A stretch of DNA of 64,000 nucleotides from Apostichopus japonicus (lineage: Eukaryota; Echinodermata; Holothuroidea; Aspidochirotida; Stichopodidae): NCBI RefSeq assembly GCF_037975245.1, contig NC_092579.1, forward strand, positions 7,780,001 through 7,844,000, given 5' to 3'. The notes under the pieces are model-generated. The model saw only the letters and a program-made list of their open reading frames with translations, was not told where the DNA came from and did no database searches. A program made the translations under genes and the position numbers. Of this stretch, positions 10,591 through 27,639 are shown piece after piece. Within the stretch, counting starts at the first letter, position 1, and every line of letters starts with the position of its first letter.

Positions 10591-13500
10591 TTAGTCATAC
10601 ACATTTTGAGAGTAAGTTAAATGGTTATCTGGATCAAATGTTGCCATTTGTTGATTAACGTCAGATGTTTGTTTCTTCTCAGATCTTTGTTTATTAAAAA
10701 AACATGAAATAATTATAACAATGGTCAAAATTAATAAGCAAGAAAGGATCACAACCACGGCTATCATAACCGCTGTTTTTATTCCAGTTGACTCTTTGAC
10801 CGTTGTACACGTCGGTAGGTCAGCTGACCATGTGCCATTCAATTGACATGTCAAAACCGATTGGCCAAATAAGATGAAGCCATCGTTGCAAGAAATATTC
10901 AATGCTGAACCAACAAGGTATGTATCGCCATTAACAACGCCATTTTCAACTGTTCCAGGTACATCACATCTAATAAGAATGCATTCTGGAAGCTGTTGAG
11001 ACCAAGTGCCATTAGGCTGACAATGCAACTCTCCGTCACCGTAGCTTAAAAATGATACTTCATTGCATATTACCACCACAGTATAACCGACTAGATAAAC
11101 GCTTCCATTTACGTATCCATTAACAACTTCTCCAGGGAAACCGCAGCTAACGATTTTAACCGACTGTTCCGTTATTGTTTCAAATTCGTGAACATCTTGC
11201 AAAGAATCATTTGCAAAACTTGTACTCCCGGTTGTGACGGCATCAAAGATACAAATAGTCGAATCTCCGCAAACCGATTTGATATCTTCGCTTACGTCAG
11301 TTGTATTCGGAAATTCCAAAGTAGGAACAAAGTTAACATCGCGGAACGAAAAAAAATCAGTAGGTGGCAGATAACTGAAAATCGAAGTATTTACATTTAA
11401 CATCCATGAAAGTCCAAAATCGTAATGGATGATATCAATCGTCGAGTTTGGTGATAAGGTTGATCCATCTGGTAACATCAAGTCATCTTCGGGATGGTCG
11501 TTGAAGTTCCCTAACAAACCCTCTGTCTTTTCTTTAAATTCGTCTGGTAATTGTAAAATGAAAGACATCATCTCTGGTGTTATACGAATCAATAATGTCG
11601 CCCCTGTGCTAAGAGAAATCCTGACCTTTGACAAGTCTGGGTTAATCGCTAGCCTCATCCCAGGAAAGGTTTGTTCTCGGATAAGATGCCCTTCGAAGAA
11701 CAAATCAATCTGAACCATATCCATCAAAATCATTAAGGAATCATCCAATTGTGACCTCTGAACTTGAATAACTGGAGAAAGATTGGACGAAAGAACAAAT
11801 GCCGTATAGACACTTGCATTAGTACCAGGAAGAGCTTCCATTCTTGCTTGAAAAGTTAGATTATGTAAAGTAGATTTTAGAAGAAGAAATTCTCCTGCAC
11901 CATTAAATGTAAATTCTTTTCCGTCGAGACTCAAAAAGTGAGGATCTCCAGTGCCGCGAGTTGGACGTGGAGGTTGGTACTGTGAACAATCATCTGAGGG
12001 GCGAAACTCGTAGTAAAAGCTACACAAGTGACTTTCTTGCTTACAGCAAGACAACCAAGGTAAGATGTCATACCAAAAATGCCAGATGGTACCAATGTGT
12101 AAAGCATAAGCATCAGCAGTTCCGCCCGCCGGAGGTCCCACTAAGATGTTTCCGTCACTCCCGTAACAACACTGCTGTCCAGAGCTACCTGATGTAACAC
12201 TAGAACGAAAGCACAAAACGGCACCCTCGTGGACGAAAGTTAGATCCGACGAGTCATCTTCCTTGAAATTACCGTCAACGAATGCTTGATCATCGGTACA
12301 GGGACAAGATGGAACGTTGCTAAGTCCATCAGGCATAAAGTTAGCTAGCCGATTGTCAGACCATTCGTTACAAGATGTCGAACCAAGCACCTTCAAAAAT
12401 CCACTAGAGAGATGATACAATATTGACTCTGATCGTGGTTTAACAATAAATACCGCTACAGACGTACCAAACGGGGCTATGTTTAAAGGGAAATTTTCAT
12501 GCATTAAATTGAAACTGCCAGTATTTTCCACCTGTTTGATGTCGATGTCCAATGACCAGCCAAATCCTGGACTCCCAAAGTTCGGAAAACTTACCCTAAC
12601 GGAAATATCTACCCATTCTACAGCGAAGAAGTCATCGGATATCCAATTAATAAAAATTGTTCCATTTTCGTTGAAATTGATGTAGCCAAACGTTTGCCCT
12701 GACTGTTCTACAACAACCTTTGGAGGGAGAACGTGCTGAGGGAGAACATGGATATTTCCTCTGAACAGGAATGTCCTTCCATCATCTACAGAAACATCAA
12801 CTGTGACATAAGATATCAAATGAAACACTGGCGTGATGCAGACAATATTGTAGAGGTCAATAGGCGTCCCTGTTACTTCTTCCGTAGCTTCTGTGCTTGT
12901 GGTAAACCTACATTTTATGCTGTGAGTTTCAGCAACATTTTCTTCAAGACAAGGTAACGTCAGAGCCAGTTGTTCTCCTCCAACCTCTCTCACAAAATAA
13001 GGTTCGATGTTAAGGAGACGTTCATCAGTAGGAAGAAATAGTCCAGCCGAGTATCCATACGTCTCATCATCTTCGTAGCCATACACAATGACCGTAAACG
13101 CGGACGTGTTGTTTAAAGAACTCTGTTCTACGTAATACGTTCCTTCTCCTTTCGGGATCTCTAATGTATATACGACATAGTCTGTTTGTGGAATGTTGTG
13201 GTGGGTGACAGTGTCATCTGTTAGAATGATCTCTCCGTTCATTAGTATTGTCGAAGATTCGTTGGCTTTGACAACAATATTCAGGAAATTGAAGAAGCCG
13301 TCATCATCTCCACCGGATGAATAAGGTGTAGAAAATCCGAAAATGAAACTATATTGGTCTTTGGCAGGAACCTGAATAATAGATGGATCCACTATTACCT
13401 GGTTTATTGTTCTCAGCAGTTGAAGAACAGAGATAGGTTTATTTGACTTAATTATCCCACTTCCAACTAGTTCGCCCTGCCAGAATTGCCCAGTTTGTAA

Positions 13501-14376
13501 AGTAATTTCTCCCACAGTCGGGACGCTTACCACTGTATCGCTATAATGAACGTGAATGGTGTAAACTGACCTATCGTTGGGCGTCCCTGTTGCTGTGTAA
13601 ATGTATTGTGTACCCCAACTCTCTACTGGAACAAGTTGCTCCGAAAGGGTGTCACAGTAAGATCCTGGAGTTGATGCACACAAATGACCTGTGAATACGG
13701 CTATTGGGTTGTCACTTTCAATCGTACTACCTCCAATATATTCAGCGTTTGAATCTGCAACGAGCTGCACTACTTCATACCTGTTGATATTAATCTCTAA
13801 AGAATCTCCTCCTTGATAAGAAACACCATCAAGGGTTACTCCAGCAGTGAGAACGATACTTACCGAAGTATCATCCTCTACACCAACAATAGCAAAAAGG
13901 GAAGAATCATCGTTGTCACCATCATTTTGATAACTCATTGCCACGTGCGAAACGCCAAGGTTATCCACAGGGATGCCCAAAAATGCATCGGTTGTGAATG
14001 GAGCATAATTAAGGCCATAGATAGATACATCACTGTCAGCATCAACAGCGATAACTCTGTTGCTGCGTTCTGATGACATACCAAGCAATAATTCGGAGGG
14101 AAGAGTTGCTCGAAGAGATCCCCTTGCTTCAATCTCAAACGTTTTCTCATACGGAAGTTGGTTGATAAGGTATCGGCTGCTTATAGTAACAGTCGTTAAT
14201 TGGTCACTAAATGCTACCACGATCAGCGACAGTTCTGTTACATCATAATTTGATACATGGTTACCTGTAAATGCCAATACAAAATGGCGTCCCCGTGTAA
14301 TACCTGAACACGATCCATCTCCTGTTGCAACTTGCACTTGAGCCACTATGAAAGCAGCTGCTAATGCGACCCACAT
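10591..14376 (-). CDS. Gene B: IgGFcBP-like / AMOP / VWD / two-sushi membrane protein
   Basis: 1261 residues, single coding exon. The ATG at 14376 is preferred over the longer frame to 14427, because a splice acceptor (TTTCTTTCTCTGTCAG) ends just before it and a good signal peptide starts there (MWVALAAAFIVAQVQV). Residues ~25-660 match the IgGFc-binding-protein N-terminal region. Residues ~665-805 are a Cys-rich AMOP-like segment (CPCTDDQA, GQQCCYGSDG). A VWD domain at ~806-965 starts GTGDPHFLSLDGKEFTFNGAG and ends GLLGNFNDHPEDD. Sushi/CCP domains follow at ~1077-1134 and ~1137-1192. A transmembrane helix at ~1198-1225 leads into a ~30-residue cytoplasmic tail ending SQNVYD. The AMOP-VWD-sushi-TM order recalls SUSD2/MUC4-type proteins. 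Probably a type I surface protein; the ligand is unknown. It is more divergent than A is from C. Confidence 0.92.
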   Translation of the reverse strand: MWVALAAAFIVAQVQVATGDGSCSGITRGRHFVLAFTGNHVSNYDVTELSLIVVAFSDQLTTVTISSRYLINQLPYEKTFEIEARGSLRATLPSELLLGMSSERSNRVIAVDADSDVSIYGLNYAPFTTDAFLGIPVDNLGVSHVAMSYQNDGDNDDSSLFAIVGVEDDTSVSIVLTAGVTLDGVSYQGGDSLEININRYEVVQLVADSNAEYIGGSTIESDNPIAVFTGHLCASTPGSYCDTLSEQLVPVESWGTQYIYTATGTPNDRSVYTIHVHYSDTVVSVPTVGEITLQTGQFWQGELVGSGIIKSNKPISVLQLLRTINQVIVDPSIIQVPAKDQYSFIFGFSTPYSSGGDDDGFFNFLNIVVKANESSTILMNGEIILTDDTVTHHNIPQTDYVVYTLEIPKGEGTYYVEQSSLNNTSAFTVIVYGYEDDETYGYSAGLFLPTDERLLNIEPYFVREVGGEQLALTLPCLEENVAETHSIKCRFTTSTEATEEVTGTPIDLYNIVCITPVFHLISYVTVDVSVDDGRTFLFRGNIHVLPQHVLPPKVVVEQSGQTFGYINFNENGTIFINWISDDFFAVEWVDISVRVSFPNFGSPGFGWSLDIDIKQVENTGSFNLMHENFPLNIAPFGTSVAVFIVKPRSESILYHLSSGFLKVLGSTSCNEWSDNRLANFMPDGLSNVPSCPCTDDQAFVDGNFKEDDSSDLTFVHEGAVLCFRSSVTSGSSGQQCCYGSDGNILVGPPAGGTADAYALHIGTIWHFWYDILPWLSCCKQESHLCSFYYEFRPSDDCSQYQPPRPTRGTGDPHFLSLDGKEFTFNGAGEFLLLKSTLHNLTFQARMEALPGTNASVYTAFVLSSNLSPVIQVQRSQLDDSLMILMDMVQIDLFFEGHLIREQTFPGMRLAINPDLSKVRISLSTGATLLIRITPEMMSFILQLPDEFKEKTEGLLGNFNDHPEDDLMLPDGSTLSPNSTIDIIHYDFGLSWMLNVNTSIFSYLPPTDFFSFRDVNFVPTLEFPNTTDVSEDIKSVCGDSTICIFDAVTTGSTSFANDSLQDVHEFETITEQSVKIVSCGFPGEVVNGYVNGSVYLVGYTVVVICNEVSFLSYGDGELHCQPNGTWSQQLPECILIRCDVPGTVENGVVNGDTYLVGSALNISCNDGFILFGQSVLTCQLNGTWSADLPTCTTVKESTGIKTAVMIAVVVILSCLLILTIVIIISCFFNKQRSEKKQTSDVNQQMATFDPDNHLTYSQNVYD

Positions 14377-14427
14377 CACTGTTTCCTGACAGAGAAAGAA
14401 AAGGAAATTGTGTATTTTTTTCCTCAA

Positions 14428-19307
<4,880 letters not shown>

Positions 19308-19640
19308 ATTCTCGAACTTCGAACTCCTTCGAGGAAATAACCAAATCGGATTATTATATCAAAGACAAACAGTACCAGTCAACTGCTTTGGACTGTAAGC
19401 AAAGACGAATTAAGATAACATCAATAAAAGTCCAAAGAACTCTCTATCAAACCTTAGTTAGGTAGTGAATGATAACGTGATAATGTCATAATGACTATAT
19501 AGTTACCACAGATTAGGTTGTAGCAGGTACTCCATCGTCATAACATAGTTGTTCTTTTTACCAATCACAGTTTTGTATTTTTTTCTTTTGGCAAGTCTAA
19601 TCTATTAGTAAAACAAGAACATACATTTCGAATAATACAA
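19308..19640 (+). promoter_or_regulatory. Orphan copy of the family promoter / first-exon block (copy 1)
   Basis: It shares several ordered blocks with the regions upstream of the pseudogene and gene C: a CCCGGAC...CTTCGAACTC block at ~19310, a GTCCAA-GAACTC block at ~19435, and a terminal GGTACTCCATCGTCATAACA block at ~19530. In the other copies the last block ends in TTTCAG/GTAAG, a splice donor. Here the donor reads GGCAAGTCTAATC, with the GT changed to GC. No coding exon follows, so this is the front end of a lost gene copy. Confidence 0.6.
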
Positions 19641-19649
19641 TTTCCCCCT

Positions 19650-19986
19650 TCTCATCTCTCATCTGTCTTCTTCTTCCATAGAGGCAATTAAGACCTCAAC
19701 AGAGCGTCTCCATTCGTCTCGGTCGGCAGCTGTATTTCTGGCCTCATTCCAGGATCTCCAACCAGCCCTCTCTCTCTCTTTGTCCACTGTCCTGCGCCAT
19801 GTTGTTTTTGGTCGCCCTCTCTTGCTTCTGCCCTCCGGTGCCCATGTCATGCTGATGTTGCTGTCTTTGTTTGGGTTTTGGCGCAATATTTGCCCAATAA
19901 ATTTCCACTAGTGGCCTAGTCGGCTTGTCCTCTCGGCTTTGGCTCAGATGCGTCATACTTCTCTCTCAACGAGAGCTGCCACTGTG
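19650..19986 (-). mobile_element. 5'-truncated LINE fragment (RTE-like C-terminal tail)
   Basis: The minus strand encodes WAPEGRSKRGRPKTTWRR, then AGWRSWNEARNTAADRDEWRRSV. This is the characteristic C-terminal tail of RTE-type and related LINE reverse transcriptases. The preceding residues (KFIGQILRQNP) continue in the same style, and overlapping frames suggest a frameshift near 19880-19950. Only the 3' end of the element is present. It sits inside what would have been intron 1 of the lost gene copy. Confidence 0.7.
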
Positions 19987-20149
19987 TCCCCAAGATTTAA
20001 TAAATTTGATCTGTTAAAGGTTCCGTAGCAAGAGTTTTTTTTACAGGGTGGGGTTGCTAGCCCCACGCCAACCCTTCTCGTTTTGTATCCGGGCTTGGGA
20101 CCGGCATAGCCAGAGTTCTTTCCCCCCTTAAAGAACCGTAAATTCTTTC

Positions 20150-20290
20150 AAATTCTTCCAAGTGTTTCTCCAAACGAGATGACAGTCGACCAAATTATGT
20201 GAATTTCCTACACATACTTCTTAAATAAGCGAACATAAATAAATCAGTACTGAGTGAAATTTGTCGCCCATACACTTGTTCATAACAGTT
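20150..20290 (+). repeat. Copy of the family intron-1 repeat (remnant)
   Basis: The stretch with CGAGATGACAGTCGACCAAA, then AAATCAGTACTGAGTG, lines up with parts of the two ~600-bp repeats at 28148-28760 and 34203-34740. The repeat at 28148 lies in intron 1 of gene C, so this copy supports the reading of 19.3-20.6 kb as the front half of a lost paralogue. Confidence 0.55.
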
Positions 20291-20626
20291 TTAAATGCCA
20301 AATGAAGAGCAATCCTGATTTTTCGCAATTTGTAATTTTTTTCTTCATTGTGATAACTATATATCGAACTAATGCACTACCGTGGGTTTGGCATATTATT
20401 GAATCCAGTCGAAAATTTGTCAAAACAATAATAGTTATCATAACAATACTGTGTGATTTCACAATAAGCCAGTTCGGAGATTTCATCTGCTCTTGGGTGT
20501 TTCCTGTCTGTGTCTTTTCTGTACAGGTCAATCGGTAACCATTCATTGCAAAGTTATTACCACCGTACAAAACATTCAGTATGATCAGTGAAGGAGTGTC
20601 TCTTTTGTGTCTCTTTTGTTTCTATG

Positions 20627-20762
20627 TGTCATCGTCATCGTCGTCGTCGTCGCCGTCGTCGCCGTCGTCGCGTCGTCGTCGTCGCGTCGTCGCCATCGCC
20701 ATCGCCATCGCCATCGCCATCGCCATCGTCATCATCATTATCATCATCATCCTCATCATCAA
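20627..20762. repeat. Trinucleotide/hexanucleotide microsatellite (TCG/CATCGC/TCA)
   Basis: An imperfect run of TCG units, then CATCGC units, then TCATCA units. It is translated as Ser/Arg or Ala/Ile repeats in spurious frames; no gene is inferred. Confidence 0.9.
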
Positions 20763-20979
20763 GTCACATTTAAAATTTAACCGCTGTATCGCCTGATTTT
20801 GAGCAAATTGTTTTCAATATCTTTTGCCAGCCTATGAATCATATAGAGATTTTTCTTTGAAATGCGATTTGAACACCCTAAGTTTGCAATGCAAATTATC
20901 ATTAACACGCCTCAACATGCAAATCGTGCTCTACATAAACCGACCAGTTCAAACTGCAAAACATTTCTGCGTCAACAGG

Positions 20980-21358
20980 TCACTCTAGAGAGTCTAGACA
21001 CCACCAATTGCATCTCTTCGGTAGATGGCAAACACCTTAACTCATCGTTGGGAAAATCCCAAGTTGCATTCTTTTATCAGAGACAAACAAACCACTCAAC
21101 TGCCTTTGACTAAATAAAAAATGATACATTCCGACCTAGTTATCAAGTTGACATACCATGGATAAAAAAGTCCAATGAACTCGTTACATATTATACGGTA
21201 ATTACTAACCATGTAAGGATTTGAACTTTGTATATTAAGGATTGACTTGTAAGGAGATCATATCATACTGATATAATTTGATCACTGAGCAGGTTGTCAC
21301 AGATACTCCATCGTCATAACACATAAAATTCTACCAGTCAGACTTTTGTAATTTTCAG
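20980..21358 (+). promoter_or_regulatory. Promoter / noncoding first exon of the pseudogene copy (copy 2)
   Basis: The same ordered blocks as copy 1 are present (CAACTGCCTTTGACTAA, AAAAGTCCAATGAACTC, GATACTCCATCGTCATAACA). The region ends in ATTTTCAG/GTAAGTCTAATC, a textbook splice donor (exon end 21358). The matching acceptor is AG at 22773-22774, just before the pseudogene's former start codon. The intron would be about 1.4 kb. The exon's 5' limit is not defined; the listed start is the limit of recognisable similarity. Confidence 0.6.
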
Positions 21359-22320
21359 GTAAGTCTAATCTCAAACTTAGACCATAACACATTCATTTGA
21401 AGTTCCCTTTTTTCCCTAATAGCTCTGTACATCATCGTAATATATGAAATATATTCACGTCGATAATATGGGTTTGAGCCAGATACTTTAATTCACTCTC
21501 TTCTCCATTCGGTTGTCAAACGTTTATATTTTATAATTAAACGATCACGTCAACAGAGATTAAAAACAAGTTTGTTCTTCTGAAGAATACCATAATCTTT
21601 TTTCTGTTAGAATTGTTACTAATCTAAACGGCAAATCAGAGATATCGAAATTTGCCATATAAGTATATTTAAAAAAAGGTTTTGTCGTAAGATTCCTGTA
21701 TTGAATAATAATCATAATACTAAATTGAGAACTATCAAAACGAAAAACTGATTGATGTTCTCATACTTTATCATAGAAATGGATGCAACCAACAAAAAAG
21801 GATGGTAAAAGTAGTCAGCAAGATATGCAAAATCAAATTTAGTTTCATCGCCCATTGAATAGATATTTATTGATTAGTTGTGTGTAAAAACCTGAGACGT
21901 ATTGCAAGTATGGCTAGGAGATCGTAATTGCTATTCATTGACAAAGGTGATGAACGGCATTTTTTGTTATAATGTAGAACGACGTCCGTAGACAACAGGT
22001 GAAATAGATCCTCGACCCTACCTTGCACAATATAATGAAATAATTTCTCATGATTTTATAGTGAAATAAAAATCTCTTAATATCATTGTCAATAGAAACG
22101 GATTGGAAAATTGTTTCTGATGAATGAGTTTTCAAATACTGCCGATAATGTATATTTATATATGAAAGTTTTCATTTTTGTAAAGAACACTCACAGTTCA
22201 TAAATTTTGAAAATTCAAATGCTGAAGGCTGCAAAAAAAGCTGGACATGTGACGTGATTGTCCTCGTGACCGGACCTGGCGCTCGACACCCTTCTCTGTA
22301 TCTGTCAGGGATTGCGTACA

Positions 22321-22400
22321 CAAACCCGGACTAATCCTCCAACTTGGAACTCTTTGGAGGGATATACCCAAACTGGATTCCTTTTATCAAAAATAAAATA
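22321..22400 (+). repeat. Extra partial copy of the family upstream block
   Basis: ACCCGGACTAATCCTCCAAC, then TTCCTTTTATCAAAAATAAA, resembles 19308-19375. It lies inside the inferred intron of the pseudogene, so it is a displaced fragment and not a second working promoter. Confidence 0.4.
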
Positions 22401-22774
22401 AAAGGGTACATTATTTGCTGAAAACTAGTGTAATGTCTCCGAATTTCCATCTTGCAATATGAGAACAGCTTCCTACATGCATGCATGATTCAGGTATCGA
22501 TCCAACCTCAAGTATATCAGATTCTGCATGATGCATACACTATAATGATAATATCTATCATAACCATAAGAGCTTTTTGCACATTATCTGGCGAGAATTG
22601 GACAAATGTCATTTGGAATTTGGCAAAGGCCAAAGTAACTAATATTTCAATTTATATTAAAGAATACGGGTTCTCTGAATTTTTGTACGGTGTATCACGT
22701 GATAAAAAGTACAATGTTTCAGATGCTAATAGCCATAGAATGTTAAGACTTATGTGCTTTCTCTTTATCGATAG

Positions 22775-25760
22775 GATTGTGAGCAGGCTTGTATTAATCA
22801 TCTTCATCCTGGTTCACATGGTGGTTCAAGTTGATGGGAGTACAGACACCTGTGCCGTTGTTACCTGAGGACGTAAATTTTGTGATAGCCTATACATGTA
22901 ATCGATTTTGTGGGAGCAGCCAACTCTTGCTGATCGTTGTTGCATTCACCGATCAACCAACAACAGTCACGATAACTTGCAGCAAACATTCTGGCGTTGA
23001 TGAGCTGTACCCAACAACATTTGTGCTAGATGTGAGGGACTCTAAGCGAATCAATATTCCAAGATAATTATGCTTGACACAACGTCAAAACATAGTGACA
23101 AAGTCATTGAAGTAAATGCAAACAGTGATGTATCTGTCCACGGTTTTAATTACGCACCTTATTCACCCGATGCTTTTTTGGTTACTCCAGTGAATAATAT
23201 TGGCGTATCGTAGGTAGCAGCGAGCTATGCAAACGACGGCAATGTATGTCGGGGAGACTTTATTCGCTGTCGTCGGGGTAGAGGATGAGACAATCCTTAG
23301 AAATATCCTTACAGCAGGAGTTACGATTGACGAAAATTCTTATCTAAGTGGCGATACAATTCCACTGATGATTCACAAACATGAACTAATATAACTAGTG
23401 AGCGATTCAATCTTAAAATGTGTGGGTTTAATGAAAAGCGATAAGCCAGTTGTCTTTTTTACTGGTAATTTGTGTGCATCTACGACGGGTTCGTATTGCG
23501 ATGCTCTTGCAGAACAATTGTTACCGGTAGAAAGCTGGAGTAATACGTACATTTACAGTGCCACAGGATCAGTTGATGACCAATCAGTGTATGTGATTCA
23601 CAGCTATTACGAGAATTCAGGGGTAACCAAGCAGTTACAGGATCAGTGACACTGCAACTCGGAGAATTTTGGCAAGGTGAGCTTCAAGGAAGTGGGGCAA
23701 TTGCCTCAAATCAACCGATTTCTGTGATGCAAATTTTATCAACGATAAAAAAATAAAAAATCGGTGGCCCCTCTATCACCTAGGTCTCATCTGAGGAACA
23801 ATTGAGCTTCTTATTTGGATTTTCTACTCCTCCAAAGTCTGCTGGAGACATGGAAGGAGGGTTCTTTTTGTCTAATTTTCTGAATATTGTGGTAAAATCA
23901 AATAAATCGGAGACGATTTTGCTGAACAGTGAACCTATTTTACAAACAGCAGTCACAGCAATCACAGTATACCTGATACATAATATGATGTAAGGTAAAA
24001 GTTCTAAAATGAGGTGTCTATTTCGTAGAACAGAGCCCATCTCCTTTTTTTTTGTTATGGTTTATGGGTATGAACATGACGAGAGTTATGGTTAGTCAGC
24101 CGGACTCTTTCTCCTAAATGACGGAGACGGGTGTTGGCGGAGAGCAAATTAATGGCACGCTCTCGTGCATTGAACATAGTGTAGTTCACTCTGACAATGC
24201 GTTTTGTCGATTCAACGCCATATAATAGAGTGATTGACGTCCCCGGCCATGTTCTTGATGCGTAAACCATTGTCTTCACTACTCCGAGGTTTCAACAACT
24301 ATAATATGTTACTGTGGACATGTCCATTGGCGGCAAAGAGACTTTCCTTTCAGAGGGAATGTTCATATTCTTCCCCAAGATGTGTTGCAATCAGGTGAAA
24401 TTGAAGGTAACATAGATTTTACAAAAGGCAACGAAATTATCCCTGAGTGGAATCCAAGCGAACTGTGTGGCATAGGATACATCGATATTTCAATTCAAGT
24501 CGCCATTGGATTTATTTGGTACAAGTGATATAAAAATTGCAAGCAGGATCGAAATCCTAGGCAGATTTAATTTCACGTCATCGGATATACCAACGTAAAG
24601 TTTGAATCTACTTAGTTCATTTGGTCTATCGTCGGTAATTACATTCCAATCATACGACAAGCTACTAATTAGCGTACATTTGAAATTGATTTACAGCACA
24701 ATCTGCTCCTTCTGGCTGCAATCTGCTAACGCTGGCGATCTACCGCCATGTCCGTGCACCGATCAGCAGGCAGAAGCTGATGGTAGACTTGAACCTGACG
24801 AAAATCCATCTCTTGAATATTATCACCCAGGAGCTTCGTCGTGTTATCGATCAGGATCAGGAGGAAGTGAACAACGGAAGCGGGACGGTTGATAGCTATG
24901 CCCTTAGGGACATTGGGGGCATTTACTGTACCGTAAACCATTTTTGGTTCGACGTCCTACCATTTATAGCCTGCTGCAAATTGACAAGTTAGTGTGAAAT
25001 TTAATATTAATTTCGTCCTTCAGATAATTGTTCGGATTATCAGCCACCACGACCAACTACTGACACAGGACATCCGCATTTCATCAGTCTGGACGGGAAA
25101 GAGTTCACCTTTAAATGGTGCCGGTGATTTTGTTTTGGTCAAATCTTCTCTGCATAACTTCACATTCCAAACCAGAATGGAGGTTTTAGCTGGTACTGAT
25201 GCAAGCGTCTACACATCCTTTGTACTTTCTTCCGACATACCTCATACAATTCAAGTTCAGAGGTCACAGTCAAATGGAACACTCATTCTCTTGAATGGTG
25301 AACCAATTGATCTCTATTTCGATGGATATCTGATCCGAAAGCAAGACTTCCGTGGACTAAGGTTAACCGTTAACCCTGACGTGTCTGAAATCACGGTACG
25401 CCTACATATTAGAGCAGAATATTTAATTAGGATCACAAGAGAAATGATTTGCTTCTATGTTACAATTGTCGGATGCGTTGAAGGGAGGGACTACTGGGCA
25501 ATGTTAGTTATATCCGCGATGATGACTTTACTTTATCAAACGGGTCTTTACTGTTAGCTAACTCACTATTTAATGACCCTCTTCAAGAAACTAGAAATTA
25601 CGGAACAGTTAATGAGAATTTAGTCAAAATTGTCAGTTGTGGTCAACCAGGTAAAATTGAAAATGGGACAATGAGTTTTCACAATTCAAGAGTAATTCGT
25701 CTTTTTTATGTCTGCCTTAACTTTGCTACTAAAAAGGGAAATATCCGAAAACATGCACTG
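22775..25760 (+). pseudogene. Degenerate IgGFcBP-like paralogue of gene C
   Basis: Homologous to gene C along most of its length but broken everywhere. The start ATG is now TTG (22777). There is an early stop after DTCAVVT, and many further stops and frameshifts, for example one extra A in the VWD at ~25112. Frames at 22831, 23398, 23802, 24602 and 24994 carry recognisable pieces of the N-terminal, AMOP-like (PPCPCTDQQAEADG) and VWD regions. About 240 bp is deleted after the VWD. A second deletion joins the start of the sushi domain (25670) directly to sequence matching gene C's 3' flank (25690-25760 against ~34120-34205), which removes sushi, membrane helix and tail. The 24720-25450 part is much closer to gene C than the 5' part. 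Confidence 0.9.
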
Positions 25761-27639
25761 GACCCCAGACTATGGACATGTGCTTTTGTGCTGCAAAATC
25801 GCTACGAAATTTAAAATATATATCTGGAAAACTGTAGCTTTAACCCACCAAAGCTCTAATGATACATTTCTGAGATATGTCCAGACTATATTTTTTTCTT
25901 GTGACATTTTGGTTCTTACTGACCACAAGACAAGCATTGGTTGAAAATGCTTTAATCAGCAACAGCCAAAGCCAATCTCACTCCTGCACGATAACTGATG
26001 TATTTATGTAGGCACCGCATTAAATAGCTGGGAATATTTATTCGTTACCAAACTTTCACTTTTTTTCGGTTGATAATGTCACATTTCAAACGCTTTTTAT
26101 GTGAGTTGTTGGTATCCTTCTGCGATTCAAATAACGTCAAATGAGATTTATATCCCTGCTATACCCCTATTATTCAACATAGTTAGTAAGTTCTACAGTG
26201 AGTTGTAGGACGAAAAAACTAACTGAACGAATACAATGTCTCTTCTCTTAGTTTAAATAGGCTTTTTAATTTTGTAGCAATACATTATAATCATTATTCA
26301 TTCCATATCTCTTTAATTAATCAGTGAATGGTCTGATTGCCTTTCTCAAGAATTAACCGTTTTTCGTTGAACCTATACCTTACATTACGTTTATAAGTGT
26401 AATGTATGTAACAATTATCTTTAAAAGCACTCAAAGTATGGTAGGCTCGTTTTCTGAAAACGTTGATGGATTGGTATCCCTTCCAATAGCATACATTTCC
26501 TTAAGATTTGTGCGATGCTTCCCTTAACATTATAACCCGTGTGTGGTATGCCTTATCTTGCAAGATGGTCGGACATTGTTATCCAAAACTTTTCAAACAC
26601 AATGTGCATTTATGCATAGATAGACGGAATATTTAAATATTACTGAAGAATATACGCTCGTCCAGATGTTTCCACGAAGACAATATTTCTACATGTTTAA
26701 TGCAGTAGCGCCACTATATATCACAGTGCAAGTGTTTGTTTCTTTGTAGTTTTTACATAATCGCTGCCTCGATAAGAAGCAGCTGTGTGTTCAATAGCAT
26801 GTATATGTTACCATGACTGTTGAATTGCAATTACCCAACAGTTACCCAACTCAACACGACTACGGATATGAAAGTTGAAGCTGGTCTATAGGAGAACATA
26901 TTGAAACTTTGCGATGCCTTGCAATAGCTTACCATAGGCCATGTTAAGTTTGATGTTTACTTCTTATTAAAAAAAAATAAAGTTAATTTGTTCGAAATGT
27001 TCCTAACACAGTTTTAGTTAACACGATCCAGAAAATACCAATTCGCAGCCTTAAACTTTTAATAGATTTAAGGAAATAAAGTACTATTTTGCCAGAGGCG
27101 TTCCATAAAGGTTCATACCAGCTCAAGCGTAAATCTCATGCACACTTTAAACAAATGCTATCAAAAAACAAACAAGCAAAAACTACATGTCAGCTATATA
27201 GTCCACATGGAAGATCGGTTACGTGAGGGGTAAGGCATTTGCCACGACATTGTATATTTGCATGACAGTGACGAGTTGTAAGGGGTGGAGGAGGTTAGTG
27301 ACGGTAGCGCAATTGGAAGAAAATCTACAGCATACATTTCTATTCACGTAATCTCCTCATGATATGATGTTGAGTTGGAGTGGTGGGGGGGGGGGGGGGG
27401 AGGACCCTTGAAATCAATTGCTTTCCCTGAGAATAAAGCAAAATAAGTTCAGTCTTTACGTATAAACTTTAAATTGAATTAATTCATGTTTGGTTAACTT
27501 CAAAATCTACTCCGGAATAAAAACAAAATTTGATAAACGGAGACGTTTATACAGATCAATTTGTTTGTACATATTTATGCCGCATTTGAATCCGTGGTTA
27601 ACTAATCACGAGACTTACATCCCTTTGATACACTACAGA
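25761..27639. other. Intergenic region between pseudogene and gene C promoter block
   Basis: No gene, RNA or defined element recognised. It contains a poly-G run at ~27385-27402. Confidence 0.4.

Noticed and set aside
20581-20796. Ser/Arg-rich frames
   Set aside because: Produced by the TCG/CATCGC microsatellite.
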